From positions 1 through 64,000 of the forward strand of contig NZ_UNOZ01000035.1 in the NCBI RefSeq assembly GCF_900536025.1: 64,000 nucleotides of DNA, written 5' to 3'. Below, piece by piece: positions 26,685 to 35,157 of this stretch. Numbering within the stretch: the stretch's first letter is position 1; every line of letters begins with the position of its first letter. This stretch comes from Pseudomonas reidholzensis. Its GTDB lineage: Bacteria > Pseudomonadota > Gammaproteobacteria > Pseudomonadales > Pseudomonadaceae. The position numbers and the translations under genes were made by a program. A model generated the notes under the pieces. It saw nothing but the letters and a program-made list of their open reading frames with translations, was not told the DNA's origin and searched no databases.

Positions 26685-26776
26685 ACAACACTCCCTATTT
26701 ACGTGCCGCGTATCCTAGGCGCAGACGCCCTGGGCCGCCAGAGCCACGGGGAAGTTTTCTGCCACCTGCCGGGTGA

Positions 26777-27397
26777 TCAGGCCGGGGTCAGGCACTCCGG
26801 CGCATTCAGCTTGGGATCATTGACAAAGTTTGCCAGGGCCCGTTCCCGAAGGGCCGCCGCCGGGCTGGCGAGCAGTTCATGCAGGCGCGGCTCCGGCGTA
26901 TCCGGGTCCAGCCACGCCGCCTGCCCCGCTTCGTCGAGGATCAACGGCCGACGCTGGTTGACGGCCGCCTGGGTCACCACCGCACAACTCAACCAGACCT
27001 GCTCCTGCACCGGGTAAGCCTCCCAGATGCCGGCGAAGAACAGCGATGCGCCCTCCCCCGGCGTCAGCCAGTAGGGGCGCTTGCGCACACTGCCGCGCCA
27101 TTCATAAAAGCCGTTGGCCGGGATCAGGCAGCGCCGCTTGCGCAACGCTTCGCGAAACATCGGCTGCTCGGCCAGGGTTTCCGCGCGCGCTTGCGCCGGG
27201 GTGCGGGAGAGGTCGGTCAGCCACGCCGGGGTCAGGCCCCAACGTGCCCGTGCCAGCTGCGGCTGGCCGTCGACCTGGCGCTGGATGATCACCGAGGCGC
27301 CAGGCGAGATGTTCCATTGCGCCTGCTGGTCAGCGGGATATCCCGGCAATGCGGCAAAGGCCGGGGACCAGCGAAACAGGGCGTAGCGTCCACACAT
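26777..27397 (-). CDS. SRAP-domain protein (YedK/HMCES family), possible variant active site
   Basis: A 206-residue SOS-response-associated peptidase-type protein. After Met removal Cys2 (MCGRYALF) would be N-terminal and free to crosslink to abasic sites in single-stranded DNA, protecting them. N95 and E99 are present in IPANGFYEWR, and the C terminus ends NAPECLTP as usual. However, the segment VTQAAVNQRRPLIL is shorter than in YedK, and the usual catalytic His before RMPVIL is Asn147 here. I start at 27397 because Cys must be residue 2. The next gene upstream (DUF2007) is 13 bp away. Confidence 0.85.
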   Translation of the reverse strand: MCGRYALFRWSPAFAALPGYPADQQAQWNISPGASVIIQRQVDGQPQLARARWGLTPAWLTDLSRTPAQARAETLAEQPMFREALRKRRCLIPANGFYEWRGSVRKRPYWLTPGEGASLFFAGIWEAYPVQEQVWLSCAVVTQAAVNQRRPLILDEAGQAAWLDPDTPEPRLHELLASPAAALRERALANFVNDPKLNAPECLTPA

Positions 27398-27410
27398 GGC
27401 GATAAACAAC

Positions 27411-27671
27411 CTAGCAGATCAGGGTGCCGGGATAACTCTCCGGTTCGTCGCCAGCAAGTGGCTGGGCAACATTGTACGCGTCGATCAGCTGCCGTGCGTA
27501 CCCAGCCTGCTCATCGGCCACTGCCAGGCCGAGCAGGCCGTGCATCGGCAGCTCGCCGGCAGCACCGACCAGGTCACGCCCGACCAGGTGCACCTGGACC
27601 CCTTCGCTGGCAAGCATGGCGACCAGCAGTTCGGCCTCCAGCAGGTTTTCTGGCTCGTAGATTCGTCGCAT
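27411..27671 (-). CDS. DUF2007 family protein (putative signal-transducing)
   Basis: An 86-residue protein of the DUF2007 family, which has an alpha-beta sandwich related to PII-type folds. It starts MRRIYEPENLLEAELLVAML and has the usual internal GVQVHLVGRDLVG. Function unknown. Its start codon overlaps the stop of the CPXCG protein gene by one base, and the SRAP gene follows 13 bp on, so the three are one operon. Confidence 0.87.
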   Translation of the reverse strand: MRRIYEPENLLEAELLVAMLASEGVQVHLVGRDLVGAAGELPMHGLLGLAVADEQAGYARQLIDAYNVAQPLAGDEPESYPGTLIC

Positions 27672-27856
27672 CAGGCGTCATCCTCGCGTTTTACGTCGAG
27701 CATCCACTCGTCACCATGCACCTGCAGGGTGAAGACGATCGGGCGGCAACAGACCTGACAGTCCTCGGTGTAGGTCTGATCGCCGCCCGACAGGTCGAGA
27801 GCGGTCTCGACCTCTTCGCCACAATAAGGACAGTCGTAGATTGCAGATTCCAGCAT
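27671..27856 (-). CDS. CPXCG motif cysteine-rich protein
   Basis: A 61-residue zinc-ribbon-like protein with CPYCGEEV (9-16) and CQVCCRP (about 33-39), the two knuckles of the family. Such small proteins occur widely in Pseudomonas beside DUF2007 and SRAP genes. No function is established. First gene of a three-gene leftward operon, divergent from the acyltransferase gene. Confidence 0.9.
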   Translation of the reverse strand: MLESAIYDCPYCGEEVETALDLSGGDQTYTEDCQVCCRPIVFTLQVHGDEWMLDVKREDDA

Positions 27857-27976
27857 CGCGGCCTCCGCGCTGACTTGTGCGTATAATTGCCGGTCTATTT
27901 ACAGGGCCTGCGCGTGTCCGAGCGTTTTTCGGACCCGATCCCCACCTATTACCCTAGCCGTTTCCAACAAGAGAGC

Positions 27977-29146
27977 ATGATGGGCGAATTCGATGCCATC
28001 CGACCGTACGACGACGCTGAGGTCCCTGCCGTGCTGGCACGCCTGCTCAGCGACCCGGCATTCCTCGATATCCTCACCCACTTCCGCTTCCCGCGTGCCG
28101 CCGGCAGCTTCGGCTGGCTGCTCAAGCCGCTGATCGCCCGCCGCCTGCGCAAGGAATTCGCCGGCGTGAGCTGCGTGTCGACCCTGCAGGACAAAGTCGA
28201 GTACTACGTCGACCAGACCATCGAACGTGCGACCGATGGCGTCACCTATTCGGGCGTCGCTCAGCTCAAGGCGGGCACGGCGTACCTGTTCCTGGCCAAC
28301 CACCGCGACATTGTCATGGACCCGGCCTTCGTCAACTACGCGGTGTACCACGCTGGCCTGCCGACACCGCGCATCGCCATCGGCGACAACCTGCTGCAAA
28401 AGCCGTTCGTCAGCGACATGATGCGCCTGAACAAGAGCTTCATCGTGCACCGCTCGCTGAGTGGTCGTCGGGAAAAGCTGGCGGCATTCCAGCTGCTGTC
28501 GGCCTACATCAACCACTCGATCCGCAACGATGGCGCGTCGATCTGGATCGCCCAGGCCGAAGGCCGAGCCAAGGACGGCGATGACCGCACCGATTCGGCG
28601 ATCCTCAAGATGTTCCACATGAGCCGCAAGGACGAGCCGTTCGGCGCGGTGATCCAGGGCTTGAACCTGACCCCGGTGTCGATCAGCTACGAGTACGACC
28701 CGTGCGACCAAGCCAAGGCCCGCGAGCTGTATATCCGCGCCACCACCGGCACCTACAAAAAGGTCCCGGGCGAGGACGACAACAGCATCGCCAAGGGCAT
28801 CACCGGCTATAAAGGCCGGGTACACATCAACTTCGCAGCGCCGGTCAGCGAGTTCTTCGAGGACACCAAGCAACTGGCGCAGGAAATCGACCGGCAGATC
28901 CTCGGTGGCTACCGGCTGTTCCCGGTGCATTACCTGGCGTATGCGATGTGGAACGAGGCCGACCCTGCCCTGCAGGTGCCTGCGGCAGAGAAGCTGTTCC
29001 CGGCCGAAGAGCTGGCACGGGCCAAGGAAGAATGGCAGCGACGCCTGGACGCCTGCCCGGTGGAGCATCAGCCGTACCTGGTGCTGCAGTACGCGACGCC
29101 GGTGCGCAATCAGTATCAGGTCAAGGCGCAAAGCCCGGTAGCCTGA
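27977..29146 (+). CDS. Glycerol-phosphate acyltransferase-like protein (PlsC/PlsB superfamily)
   Basis: A 389-residue acyltransferase with the LPLAT signature FLANHRDIVMD (the NHxxxxD catalytic pair) and a downstream binding block SIWIAQAEGRAKDG in place of FPEGTRS. No clear signal peptide, so it acts at the inner face of the membrane on a lyso-phospholipid or related acceptor. It is longer than PlsC (about 250) and lacks the PlsB extra regions, so the exact substrate is open. I use MMGEFDAI (27977), preceded by AACAAGAGAG; an extension to 27887 is possible. Confidence 0.82.
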   Translation: MMGEFDAIRPYDDAEVPAVLARLLSDPAFLDILTHFRFPRAAGSFGWLLKPLIARRLRKEFAGVSCVSTLQDKVEYYVDQTIERATDGVTYSGVAQLKAGTAYLFLANHRDIVMDPAFVNYAVYHAGLPTPRIAIGDNLLQKPFVSDMMRLNKSFIVHRSLSGRREKLAAFQLLSAYINHSIRNDGASIWIAQAEGRAKDGDDRTDSAILKMFHMSRKDEPFGAVIQGLNLTPVSISYEYDPCDQAKARELYIRATTGTYKKVPGEDDNSIAKGITGYKGRVHINFAAPVSEFFEDTKQLAQEIDRQILGGYRLFPVHYLAYAMWNEADPALQVPAAEKLFPAEELARAKEEWQRRLDACPVEHQPYLVLQYATPVRNQYQVKAQSPVA

Positions 29147-29153
29147 TGATCAT

Positions 29154-29174
29154 CGGGGCCGCGACGCGGCCCCG
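29154..29174. terminator. Hairpin between convergent genes
   Basis: CGGGGCCGC-GAC-GCGGCCCCG, a perfect 9-bp stem between the acyltransferase stop and the stop of the small membrane protein gene. No T run. Confidence 0.5.
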
Positions 29175-29182
29175 AGCATGGT

Positions 29183-29443
29183 TCAGACCCAGGTGCTGAA
29201 CCAGGACAGCAGCAGCGCCATGGCCAGGCAGGCGAAGCCAAGGATGTAGTAGTAGCGCGGCACGCGCCGGTCGAACGCATCCACCAGGCCTTCATCGACG
29301 GCCAGGCTGTCACGGGTCATCGCCGCACGCCGCCGGGCACTGTGCACCAGCAGGCCGCCGGGGCAGGTAATGATCAGGGCCAGCAGGTTGACCAGCTTGG
29401 CCGGGTGGGCGGCCAGCAGCCCCCAGAGCACTTGCAACGACAT
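29183..29443 (-). CDS. Small inner-membrane protein, function unknown
   Basis: An 86-residue protein, MSLQVLWGLLAAHPAKLVNL onwards, with one hydrophobic segment near the N terminus (LLALIITCPGGLLV) and one at the C terminus (YYYILGFACLAMALLLSWF). The start at 29443 has a GAGGTCGTGAG leader. An in-frame extension reaches 29815 but crosses the next gene on the other strand, so I do not use it. Unknown family; seen as a conserved hypothetical type in Pseudomonas (inference). Confidence 0.65.
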   Translation of the reverse strand: MSLQVLWGLLAAHPAKLVNLLALIITCPGGLLVHSARRRAAMTRDSLAVDEGLVDAFDRRVPRYYYILGFACLAMALLLSWFSTWV

Positions 29444-29599
29444 CTCACGACCTCGGAATGACGACGACAAAGGCCGGCATTCTACCCAAGCCCACCGCCC
29501 CCGCCCGCCTTTTACGACCAACTGTCGGTTAATTTCATCTGTCACAAGCTCGTCATCAGGACAGGCCACGCTGTCGGCCTTTCTCTCAGGGAGCTTGTC

Positions 29600-29806
29600 A
29601 TGCTGCATGCCGAAAACCAGGACCGTCTGTATCTCGTTGCCCAGAGCGATGAACAAGAGGCGCTGATCGACGGTTTTTCGATCAACGTCCACGACCGTCA
29701 GTGGCTGGTCTACTGCGCGCTGGGCGGGCATGCGCACGAGCATCTGCCGGAGATCGACCTGCAGACCGGCTTCAGTGTGCTGGACTTTCACATAGAGGCG
29801 GCCTGA
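29600..29806 (+). CDS. Small conserved hypothetical protein
   Basis: A 68-residue acidic, soluble protein (MLHAENQDRLYLVAQSDEQE...). The ATG is preceded by CAGGGAGC at good spacing and the gene is followed directly by a strong terminator, so it is probably expressed alone. No domain recognised. Confidence 0.65.
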   Translation: MLHAENQDRLYLVAQSDEQEALIDGFSINVHDRQWLVYCALGGHAHEHLPEIDLQTGFSVLDFHIEAA

Positions 29807-29815
29807 GCCCGCCAC

Positions 29816-29856
29816 AAAAAAGCCCGCTGGCCGTTCAACCGGGCAGCGGGCTTTTT
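29816..29856. terminator. Strong bidirectional terminator
   Basis: AAAAAGCCCGCTG (from 29816) and CAGCGGGCTTTTT (29844-29856): nine-base GC stem with flanking A and T tracts, between the small acidic protein gene and the YajG-like gene, serving both. Confidence 0.9.
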
Positions 29857-29871
29857 AGTGACTGCAGAACC

Positions 29872-30456
29872 TTACTCGCCGAGCACCTGACCGATGGTCG
29901 GGTCCTTGAACAGGCGGGTCAACGCATCGCTCAGCACGTCGCTGACCAGCTTGGTGTTGGTTTCCTGGTTCGGCGCCATGCCGAAGCGCTGGTCCAGCGA
30001 AGCCCCGTAACGGCCGCTGTAACGGCGGTTGGCGTTGGCCACGTCGGCACGGAAGGTGGCGCCGATGGTCGCTTCGGTCACGTACATCTTGTCCTTGGGC
30101 GACTGATACTTCAGCTCGGCCAGGGTCACGGTCAGCTGCGGCGCGTTGTAGGCGTTCGGCGTCGGGGTGAAGCCGAGCAGGCGTACCGCGGCTTCGGCCT
30201 GGGCCTGCAGCTTGGGCAGCACGTCGTTGCCGGTGACGCTGATGGTGCTGGTCTCGGGGTACATGCCACCGCGAGTACCGAGCGATTGCGAAGCACGCCC
30301 GTCGACCACCTTGACCACCACCGGCTGACCACGGCCGACCGGGTTGAGCTGGGCAGTGAGCTTGGGTTGCGGGCTGAGTTGTTGCGGGCTGTGGGCACAA
30401 CCGACCAGGCTCAGGCTGGCCACCGCGATCAAACCGAACAGCAGACGTTGCAACAT
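29872..30456 (-). CDS. YajG-family lipoprotein
   Basis: A 194-residue lipoprotein: signal peptide LFGLIAVASLSLVGC with lipobox LVGC, then the YajG-type domain (KLTAQLNPVGRGQPVVVKVV, LTVTLAELKYQSP). Probably in the outer membrane; function not established. The start MLQRLLFG at 30456 gives a proper signal peptide, whereas the longer frame adds a non-hydrophobic 11-residue leader. Confidence 0.87.
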   Translation of the reverse strand: MLQRLLFGLIAVASLSLVGCAHSPQQLSPQPKLTAQLNPVGRGQPVVVKVVDGRASQSLGTRGGMYPETSTISVTGNDVLPKLQAQAEAAVRLLGFTPTPNAYNAPQLTVTLAELKYQSPKDKMYVTEATIGATFRADVANANRRYSGRYGASLDQRFGMAPNQETNTKLVSDVLSDALTRLFKDPTIGQVLGE

Positions 30457-30639
30457 GCGCGTTTCTCCAGAAAATGCGGCAAAGGCCACAGTATAACGAG
30501 CGCCAAGCCATAAGCGGCAAGCAAAACCAGCACGCGTTTCATCTGCCGTGGCGCACGGGACACTGGCGGGGCTGTCACACAGGCTTCATGAGGTGGCGGT
30601 TATGCTTGCGCCAGCCCCTAAACACAGGACGTCACGACC

Positions 30640-30873
30640 ATGGCCTCGCTCTGGACCCTACTCTTCCAACGCCCGCGCCAACGCACCTATGCCCGCCTCG
30701 ATGGCGACGGTAAATGCCTGGCATTCAAGCAGTGTGCGCAGCCTCCCGGCGGCAGCGGCTGGGTCCAGGTCAGTGAAGCCTACCTCGGCTGGCTGGGCCG
30801 AACGCTGCCCGCCAATGCCCGCGTTTGCACCCGCGCAAAGCGCCGTTGGCAGCAGCGCAGCCTGCCAGCCTGA
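30640..30873 (+). CDS. Small basic hypothetical protein
   Basis: A 77-residue protein, MASLWTLLFQRPRQRTYARL..., rich in Arg and Trp, with a cysteine in each half. ACAGGACG lies upstream of the ATG. Not recognised; similar short basic ORFs are common annotations in P. putida. It could be real or a chance frame. Confidence 0.5.
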   Translation: MASLWTLLFQRPRQRTYARLDGDGKCLAFKQCAQPPGGSGWVQVSEAYLGWLGRTLPANARVCTRAKRRWQQRSLPA

Positions 30874-31481
30874 CAAACGCTGCAATAAAAACGCCGAATA
30901 ACGACCTTTCTGCCCGCGACATCGCTATAATCTCCCCCCGATTATAAGGACGTCTCCTGATCGGGCCCCGCACCTGCCGTTTGACCCCGGCACCTTCACC
31001 GCCTCGCCCACAGAGAGCCTTCCACTTCAGGTCTTGCATCGGCTGTCGTGCCTGCTTTTTCTGGCCTTCTGCTCTGCATGAACCTGTGGGTTGCCATCGC
31101 GCAGTCCCTTTTTGAGGTTCACGTCTCCAAAAGAGCGTGAAAAACACGGGTTTTCACAACTTCACAAGAGTGTGGCGAGCAAAATGAACAGTCTGGCATG
31201 TGTAAAAGCAACAGATGTGTCCCGAACGGCCCCTAATGGCCGGCAATTGCGCTCATCGTCGATGAGTTACTGAGGCCGGTACATAACGCACGTCGGACAC
31301 CTTGACCATAAGTCGAATTGCCGCACCCCGGCAAACAGCGTTCAATAGACGAACCCTGAGACTGATTGGCGGTGTTCGCGGAAGTTGCAAGAACTGCGAA
31401 GAGTCGGACATGGCGATCCTGGCAACCCCCCCAGGGATCCTATGCTGTCAATTAGGTGCTGTAGATTGTGGAGACGCGTTA
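30874..31481. other. 608-bp region upstream of mqo
   Basis: No gene is supported. A TATAAT hexamer at 30926-30931 is a good sigma70 -10 box but lacks a clear -35. A perfect 15-bp palindrome lies at 31252-31266. The sequence 31130-31220 is locally AT-richer than the neighbours. Length and features suggest a long mqo leader or an unannotated small RNA; I cannot separate these by reading. Confidence 0.45.
31252..31266. promoter_or_regulatory. Perfect 15-bp palindrome upstream of mqo
   Basis: CTCATCG-T-CGATGAG, 216 bp before the mqo start. Perfect symmetry suggests an operator or a very tight hairpin. Regulator unknown. Confidence 0.4.
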
Positions 31482-32987
31482 ATGGCGCAGAACGAATCGG
31501 TTGACGTAGTACTGGTAGGCGCGGGCATCATGAGTGCCACCCTGGCCGTACTGCTCAAAGAGCTCGACCCGACCCTCAAGCTGGAGGTCGTCGAAGCGAT
31601 GGACTCCGGGGCCGCGGAAAGCTCCAACCCCTGGAACAACGCCGGGACCGGCCACGCCGGCCTGTGCGAGCTGAACTACACGCCCCAGGCCGCCGATGGC
31701 AGTATCGACATCAAGAAGGCCGTGCACATCAACACCCAGTTCGAGGTGTCGCGCCAGTTCTGGGCGTACCTGACCAAGAAGGGTGGCCTCGGCTCGCCGC
31801 GTGCCTACATCAACCCCGTGCCGCACCTGAGCTACGTCGAGGGTGACAAGGGCGTTTCCTTCCTCAAGAAGCGTTTCGAGCTGCTCAAGCAGCACCACGC
31901 CTTCAGCGAGATGGAATACACCGAAGACAAGGCCGTGATGAACGCGTGGATGCCGCTGATGATGCCCGGCCGTCCGGCCGACCAGCAGATTGCCGCCACC
32001 CGCGTCATGAAAGGCACCGACGTCAACTTCGGCGCGCTGACCAACAAGCTGTTGAAGCTGTTGGGCAACACCCCGGACAGCCAGGTCAAGTACAGCAAGA
32101 AAGTCGTCGGCCTGCGCCGTAACGGCAGTGGCTGGACGGTCAGCATCAAGGACGTCAACAGCGGCGGCAGCCGTGAAGTCGACGCCCGCTTCGTCTTCCT
32201 CGGCGCTGGCGGTGCGGCACTGCCACTCCTGCAGGCCTCCGGCATCCCCGAGAGCAAAGGCTTCGGCGGCTTCCCGGTGAGCGGCCAGTGGCTGCGTTGC
32301 GACAACCCGGAAATCGTCAAGCAGCACCAGGCCAAGGTCTACAGCCAGGCCGCGGTGGGTGCCCCGCCGATGTCCGTGCCGCACCTGGACACCCGCGTGG
32401 TCGACGGCAAGAAATCGCTGCTGTTCGGGCCGTACGCCGGCTTCACCACCAAGTTCCTCAAGCACGGCTCGTTCTTCGACCTGCCGCTGTCGGTGCGCAT
32501 GGGCAACATCGGCCCGATGCTGGCGGTCGCCCGCGACAACATGGACCTGACCAAGTACCTGGTCAGCGAAGTGATGCAGTCGATGGAGCAGCGCCTGGAC
32601 TCCCTGCGTCGCTTCTACCCCGAGGCCAAGGCCGAGGACTGGCGCCTGGAAGTGGCCGGTCAGCGCGTGCAGATCATCAAGAAGGACCCGAAGAAAGGCG
32701 GCATCCTGCAGTTCGGTACCGAGCTGGTCTCGGCCGAGGATGGCAGCCTCGCCGCCCTGCTGGGCGCGTCTCCGGGCGCTTCGGTGACCGTCTCGATCAT
32801 GCTCGAGCTGATCGAACGCTGCTTCCCCGAGCAGGCCAAGGGCGCGTGGGCTGCCAAGCTCAAGGAAATCTTCCCGGCGCGCGAGAAGGTCCTGGCCAGC
32901 GACGCGGCGTTGTACCGCAAGATCAGCGACTACAACGACGAAGCGCTGGAAATGGTCGAAAGCAGCCCGGCTCAGCACTACGCCTGA
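31482..32987 (+). CDS. mqo: Malate:quinone oxidoreductase
   Basis: A 501-residue FAD enzyme at the inner face of the membrane that oxidises malate to oxaloacetate and passes electrons to quinone in the TCA cycle. N-terminal FAD motif VVLVGAGIMSATLAVLLKEL; the family blocks SSNPWNNAGTGHAGLCELNY and FFDLPLSVRMGNIGPM are intact. The start MAQNESVDVV is preceded by GTGGAGA and matches the family N terminus; the in-frame 60-residue extension does not. The position next to the PA4642-like gene is shared with P. aeruginosa mqoB. Confidence 0.97.
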   Translation: MAQNESVDVVLVGAGIMSATLAVLLKELDPTLKLEVVEAMDSGAAESSNPWNNAGTGHAGLCELNYTPQAADGSIDIKKAVHINTQFEVSRQFWAYLTKKGGLGSPRAYINPVPHLSYVEGDKGVSFLKKRFELLKQHHAFSEMEYTEDKAVMNAWMPLMMPGRPADQQIAATRVMKGTDVNFGALTNKLLKLLGNTPDSQVKYSKKVVGLRRNGSGWTVSIKDVNSGGSREVDARFVFLGAGGAALPLLQASGIPESKGFGGFPVSGQWLRCDNPEIVKQHQAKVYSQAAVGAPPMSVPHLDTRVVDGKKSLLFGPYAGFTTKFLKHGSFFDLPLSVRMGNIGPMLAVARDNMDLTKYLVSEVMQSMEQRLDSLRRFYPEAKAEDWRLEVAGQRVQIIKKDPKKGGILQFGTELVSAEDGSLAALLGASPGASVTVSIMLELIERCFPEQAKGAWAAKLKEIFPAREKVLASDAALYRKISDYNDEALEMVESSPAQHYA

Positions 32988-33000
32988 CCTGCCTGAAACG

Positions 33001-33027
33001 AAAAAACGCCCCTCGGGGCGTTTTTTT
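33001..33027 (+). terminator. Terminator after mqo
   Basis: A6, stem ACGCCCC (33006-33012), loop TC, GGGGCGT (33015-33021), T7. It can also end the convergent PA4642-like gene. Confidence 0.92.
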
Positions 33028-33049
33028 GTGGCTGCTCGGTATTAGCCGA

Positions 33050-33340
33050 TCAACCGCGAGCCTTGTCGATGATCTCGATGTACTCAGGCGCCTGGCGCTG
33101 GTCGGCGATCTGCTCGACGAAGGTCTGGCCGTGCTCGTCCTTGCCATCCAGCTCGTACCCGGCCTCGACGAAGAAGCCCACGAAGCGCTCGAAGTCGTCG
33201 ATGCGCAGGCCGCGGTAGGCCTTGACCAGCTTGTGCAGCGACGGCGAGGTCACGCCATCGGCCGGGTCGTACTGAAGGAACGACTTGATGTAGTCGTCGC
33301 TGATCTCGTCACCAATCACTTGCTTCTTGTCTTTACGCAT
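33050..33340 (-). CDS. PA4642-like conserved protein
   Basis: A 96-residue soluble, acidic protein found next to mqo in Pseudomonas. It begins MRKDKKQVIGDEISDDYIKS and has no recognised domain; helical throughout by composition. I start at 33340 to match this common N terminus; an 8-residue extension to 33364 is possible. Function unknown. Confidence 0.85.
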   Translation of the reverse strand: MRKDKKQVIGDEISDDYIKSFLQYDPADGVTSPSLHKLVKAYRGLRIDDFERFVGFFVEAGYELDGKDEHGQTFVEQIADQRQAPEYIEIIDKARG

Positions 33341-33408
33341 TGCCGACTCCAACTGGGCCATCACGGAATTTCGCAGGGCGGCAGTTTACCCCCCGCAACC
33401 CACAGCCC

Positions 33409-33879
33409 TCAACGCGTACGTACGGTGCCGGTGTGCAAGTCGGCCCAGATGTGGCCGTTGGCGTAGGTGAGAAACTGCACATACAGCGTCTCGTTGCGCA
33501 GCAGGTCCATGATCACCCGGTAGTCGGCCAGCGGATAGTTGAGCGCCAGGGTGCGCGTCTTCTCGTCGTAGACCGGCTTCTTCAGGCTCTTGCCGCCTTC
33601 GCCATCAAAGGTCAGCAGCACCTGGCTGATGGTCGCACCCTTGCTCAGCGGTTTGCCCTTGAGGCGCATCTGCAACGAGGCGGTGATCGGGATCGGCTGC
33701 TGGTCGGACTGGCGCTGGGTGCCGACCACCACCGAGTAGTCGGTGACCTGCAGCAACTGCTGGCCGGTCGGCGCTTCCTGGCGCAGGGACTGGTCATCAG
33801 GCGGGAGAAACTGGCTGTGCAACGGCGCCGCGGCCAGCGGCAGGCTTACCGCCAGCAAGAGGGGGATAAACGCACGCAT
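33409..33879 (-). CDS. Periplasmic hypothetical protein
   Basis: A 156-residue secreted protein: signal peptide MRAFIPLLLAVSLPLAAA, then a mostly beta domain (LLQVTDYSVVVGTQRQ, HIWADLHTGTVRTR at the end). No cysteine or lipobox. Start at 33879 is set by the signal peptide and an AAGGAGC site. Family not recognised. Confidence 0.75.
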   Translation of the reverse strand: MRAFIPLLLAVSLPLAAAPLHSQFLPPDDQSLRQEAPTGQQLLQVTDYSVVVGTQRQSDQQPIPITASLQMRLKGKPLSKGATISQVLLTFDGEGGKSLKKPVYDEKTRTLALNYPLADYRVIMDLLRNETLYVQFLTYANGHIWADLHTGTVRTR

Positions 33880-33956
33880 GTGAGGCTCCTTGGCATGGAG
33901 GAGCACTCTAGCATGGCTTGCGGCCGTGAACAGGGACGCGCGCGGCGCCCGGGCAT

Positions 33957-34430
33957 TCAGGCGAAGTGCGCGCGCATCCAGGCCTGATAGGCCGCCACGC
34001 CTGCCTCACCTTCGCGAGGCGCCCAATGCGCATGCTCACCCTCGCCCACCGGCCGATAGGGGCCCGCCTTGCATTCGAACAGAATACTGTCGGCCTCCAG
34101 CACCACCAGGCCGTGGTAGGTCCCCGGCGCCAGGTCGACGCCCAGGCAGTCGCCACCGGCCTGCAGCACGCGCTGATCGGTGACCGCGCCCTGCTCATCG
34201 AACAGCAGCAGGCCAATCCGCCCTTTGAGCACGATCAAGGCCTCGGCCTTGTCGTCGCTCAGGTGACGGTGCGGCGGGATGTAGGTGTCTGGCTGCAGGC
34301 CGACGGCCATGCGGTGACAGGGCTCTTCCATCGCATGGAAATTGTGGTGCTGGCGACCCCGTGGATTGGCCGCGGCCTGCTCGGCCAACCCGGCAAACAA
34401 CGACTGGTCGATGAACGCGGGCTGGCGCAT
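33957..34430 (-). CDS. WbuC-type cupin-fold metalloprotein
   Basis: A 157-residue cupin with the metal-binding PPHRHLSDDKAEALIVLKG (His-x-His and Glu) and a second half VDLAPGTYHGLVVL. WbuC-family proteins are found with O-antigen genes, but here it follows hpt (3 bp gap) in a salvage context, so its role is open. Normal length. Confidence 0.83.
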   Translation of the reverse strand: MRQPAFIDQSLFAGLAEQAAANPRGRQHHNFHAMEEPCHRMAVGLQPDTYIPPHRHLSDDKAEALIVLKGRIGLLLFDEQGAVTDQRVLQAGGDCLGVDLAPGTYHGLVVLEADSILFECKAGPYRPVGEGEHAHWAPREGEAGVAAYQAWMRAHFA

Positions 34431-34433
34431 GGC

Positions 34434-34991
34434 TTACATCCCCTTGACCGCAAAGATGCCGTTGGCGTTGCGCCAGTAGCCCTTGTAGTCCATGCCGTAG
34501 CCAAAGATGTAGCGGTCGACGCACGGCAGGCCGACAAAGTTGGCCTTGAGGTCCGGGCTGGCCTTGCGGTCGTGGTCCTTGTCGATCAGCACCGCGGTGT
34601 ACACCGAGCGGGCGCCGGCGTGCTTGCAGAACTCGATGATGGCGCTGAGGGTGTGGCCTTCGTCGAGGATGTCATCGACGATCAGCACGTCGCGATCGAT
34701 GAACGACACTTCCGGCTTGGCCTTCCAGAACAGCTCACCGCCGCTGGTCTGGTTGCGGTAGCGGGTGGCGTGCAGGTACGAGGCTTCCAGTGGGAACTGC
34801 AAGTGCGTGAGCAGCTTGCCGGCAAAGATCAGGCCGCCGTTCATGACGCAGAACACCACGGGGTTCTTGTCGTGCAGCTGTTCGCTGATGTGCGCGCCAA
34901 CCTTGGCGATGGCCGCTTCGACCTCGGCTTCGTTGTACAGGCAGTCAGCCTCGCGCATGACTTGACGGATGTGCTCGAGATCGGCGGACAT
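34434..34991 (-). CDS. hpt: Hypoxanthine-guanine phosphoribosyltransferase
   Basis: A 185-residue cytoplasmic salvage enzyme converting hypoxanthine or guanine plus PRPP to IMP or GMP. The PRPP motif DVLIVDDILDEGHTL and the N-terminal VFCVMNGGLIFAGKLL are typical. The start MSADLEHIRQ at 34991 has a GGAGAG site upstream. Divergent from upp, with 166 bp for the two promoters. Confidence 0.93.
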   Translation of the reverse strand: MSADLEHIRQVMREADCLYNEAEVEAAIAKVGAHISEQLHDKNPVVFCVMNGGLIFAGKLLTHLQFPLEASYLHATRYRNQTSGGELFWKAKPEVSFIDRDVLIVDDILDEGHTLSAIIEFCKHAGARSVYTAVLIDKDHDRKASPDLKANFVGLPCVDRYIFGYGMDYKGYWRNANGIFAVKGM

Positions 34992-35157
34992 GGCGCTCTC
35001 CAAAGGGGTCGGAACAGGAAAAGCGGGCAAAGGTACGCATCCGCTCGTCCTAGATCAAGCGTTTATGGACTAACGTACTGAATGACGAAGCGACAGCTCA
35101 GGCTGAATAGATTAATCTAGCGCGGTTTTTTTGCCCGCCTTCCGGAGCCCTCCCCCT

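Noticed and set aside
29444..29815. Longer N-terminal extension of the small membrane protein (210 codons)
   Set aside because: It passes through the opposite-strand 68-residue gene and its terminator; the internal ATG at 29443 with a proper leader is better.
31190..31215. Possible sigma54 promoter (TGGCAT...AAGCA) before mqo
   Set aside because: The GG and GC elements are 11 bases apart instead of 10, which sigma54 does not accept.
31091..31273. 60-codon forward frame in the mqo leader
   Set aside because: Non-ATG start, no ribosome site, no recognisable content.
31479..32978. 499-codon reverse frame over mqo
   Set aside because: Shadow of mqo.
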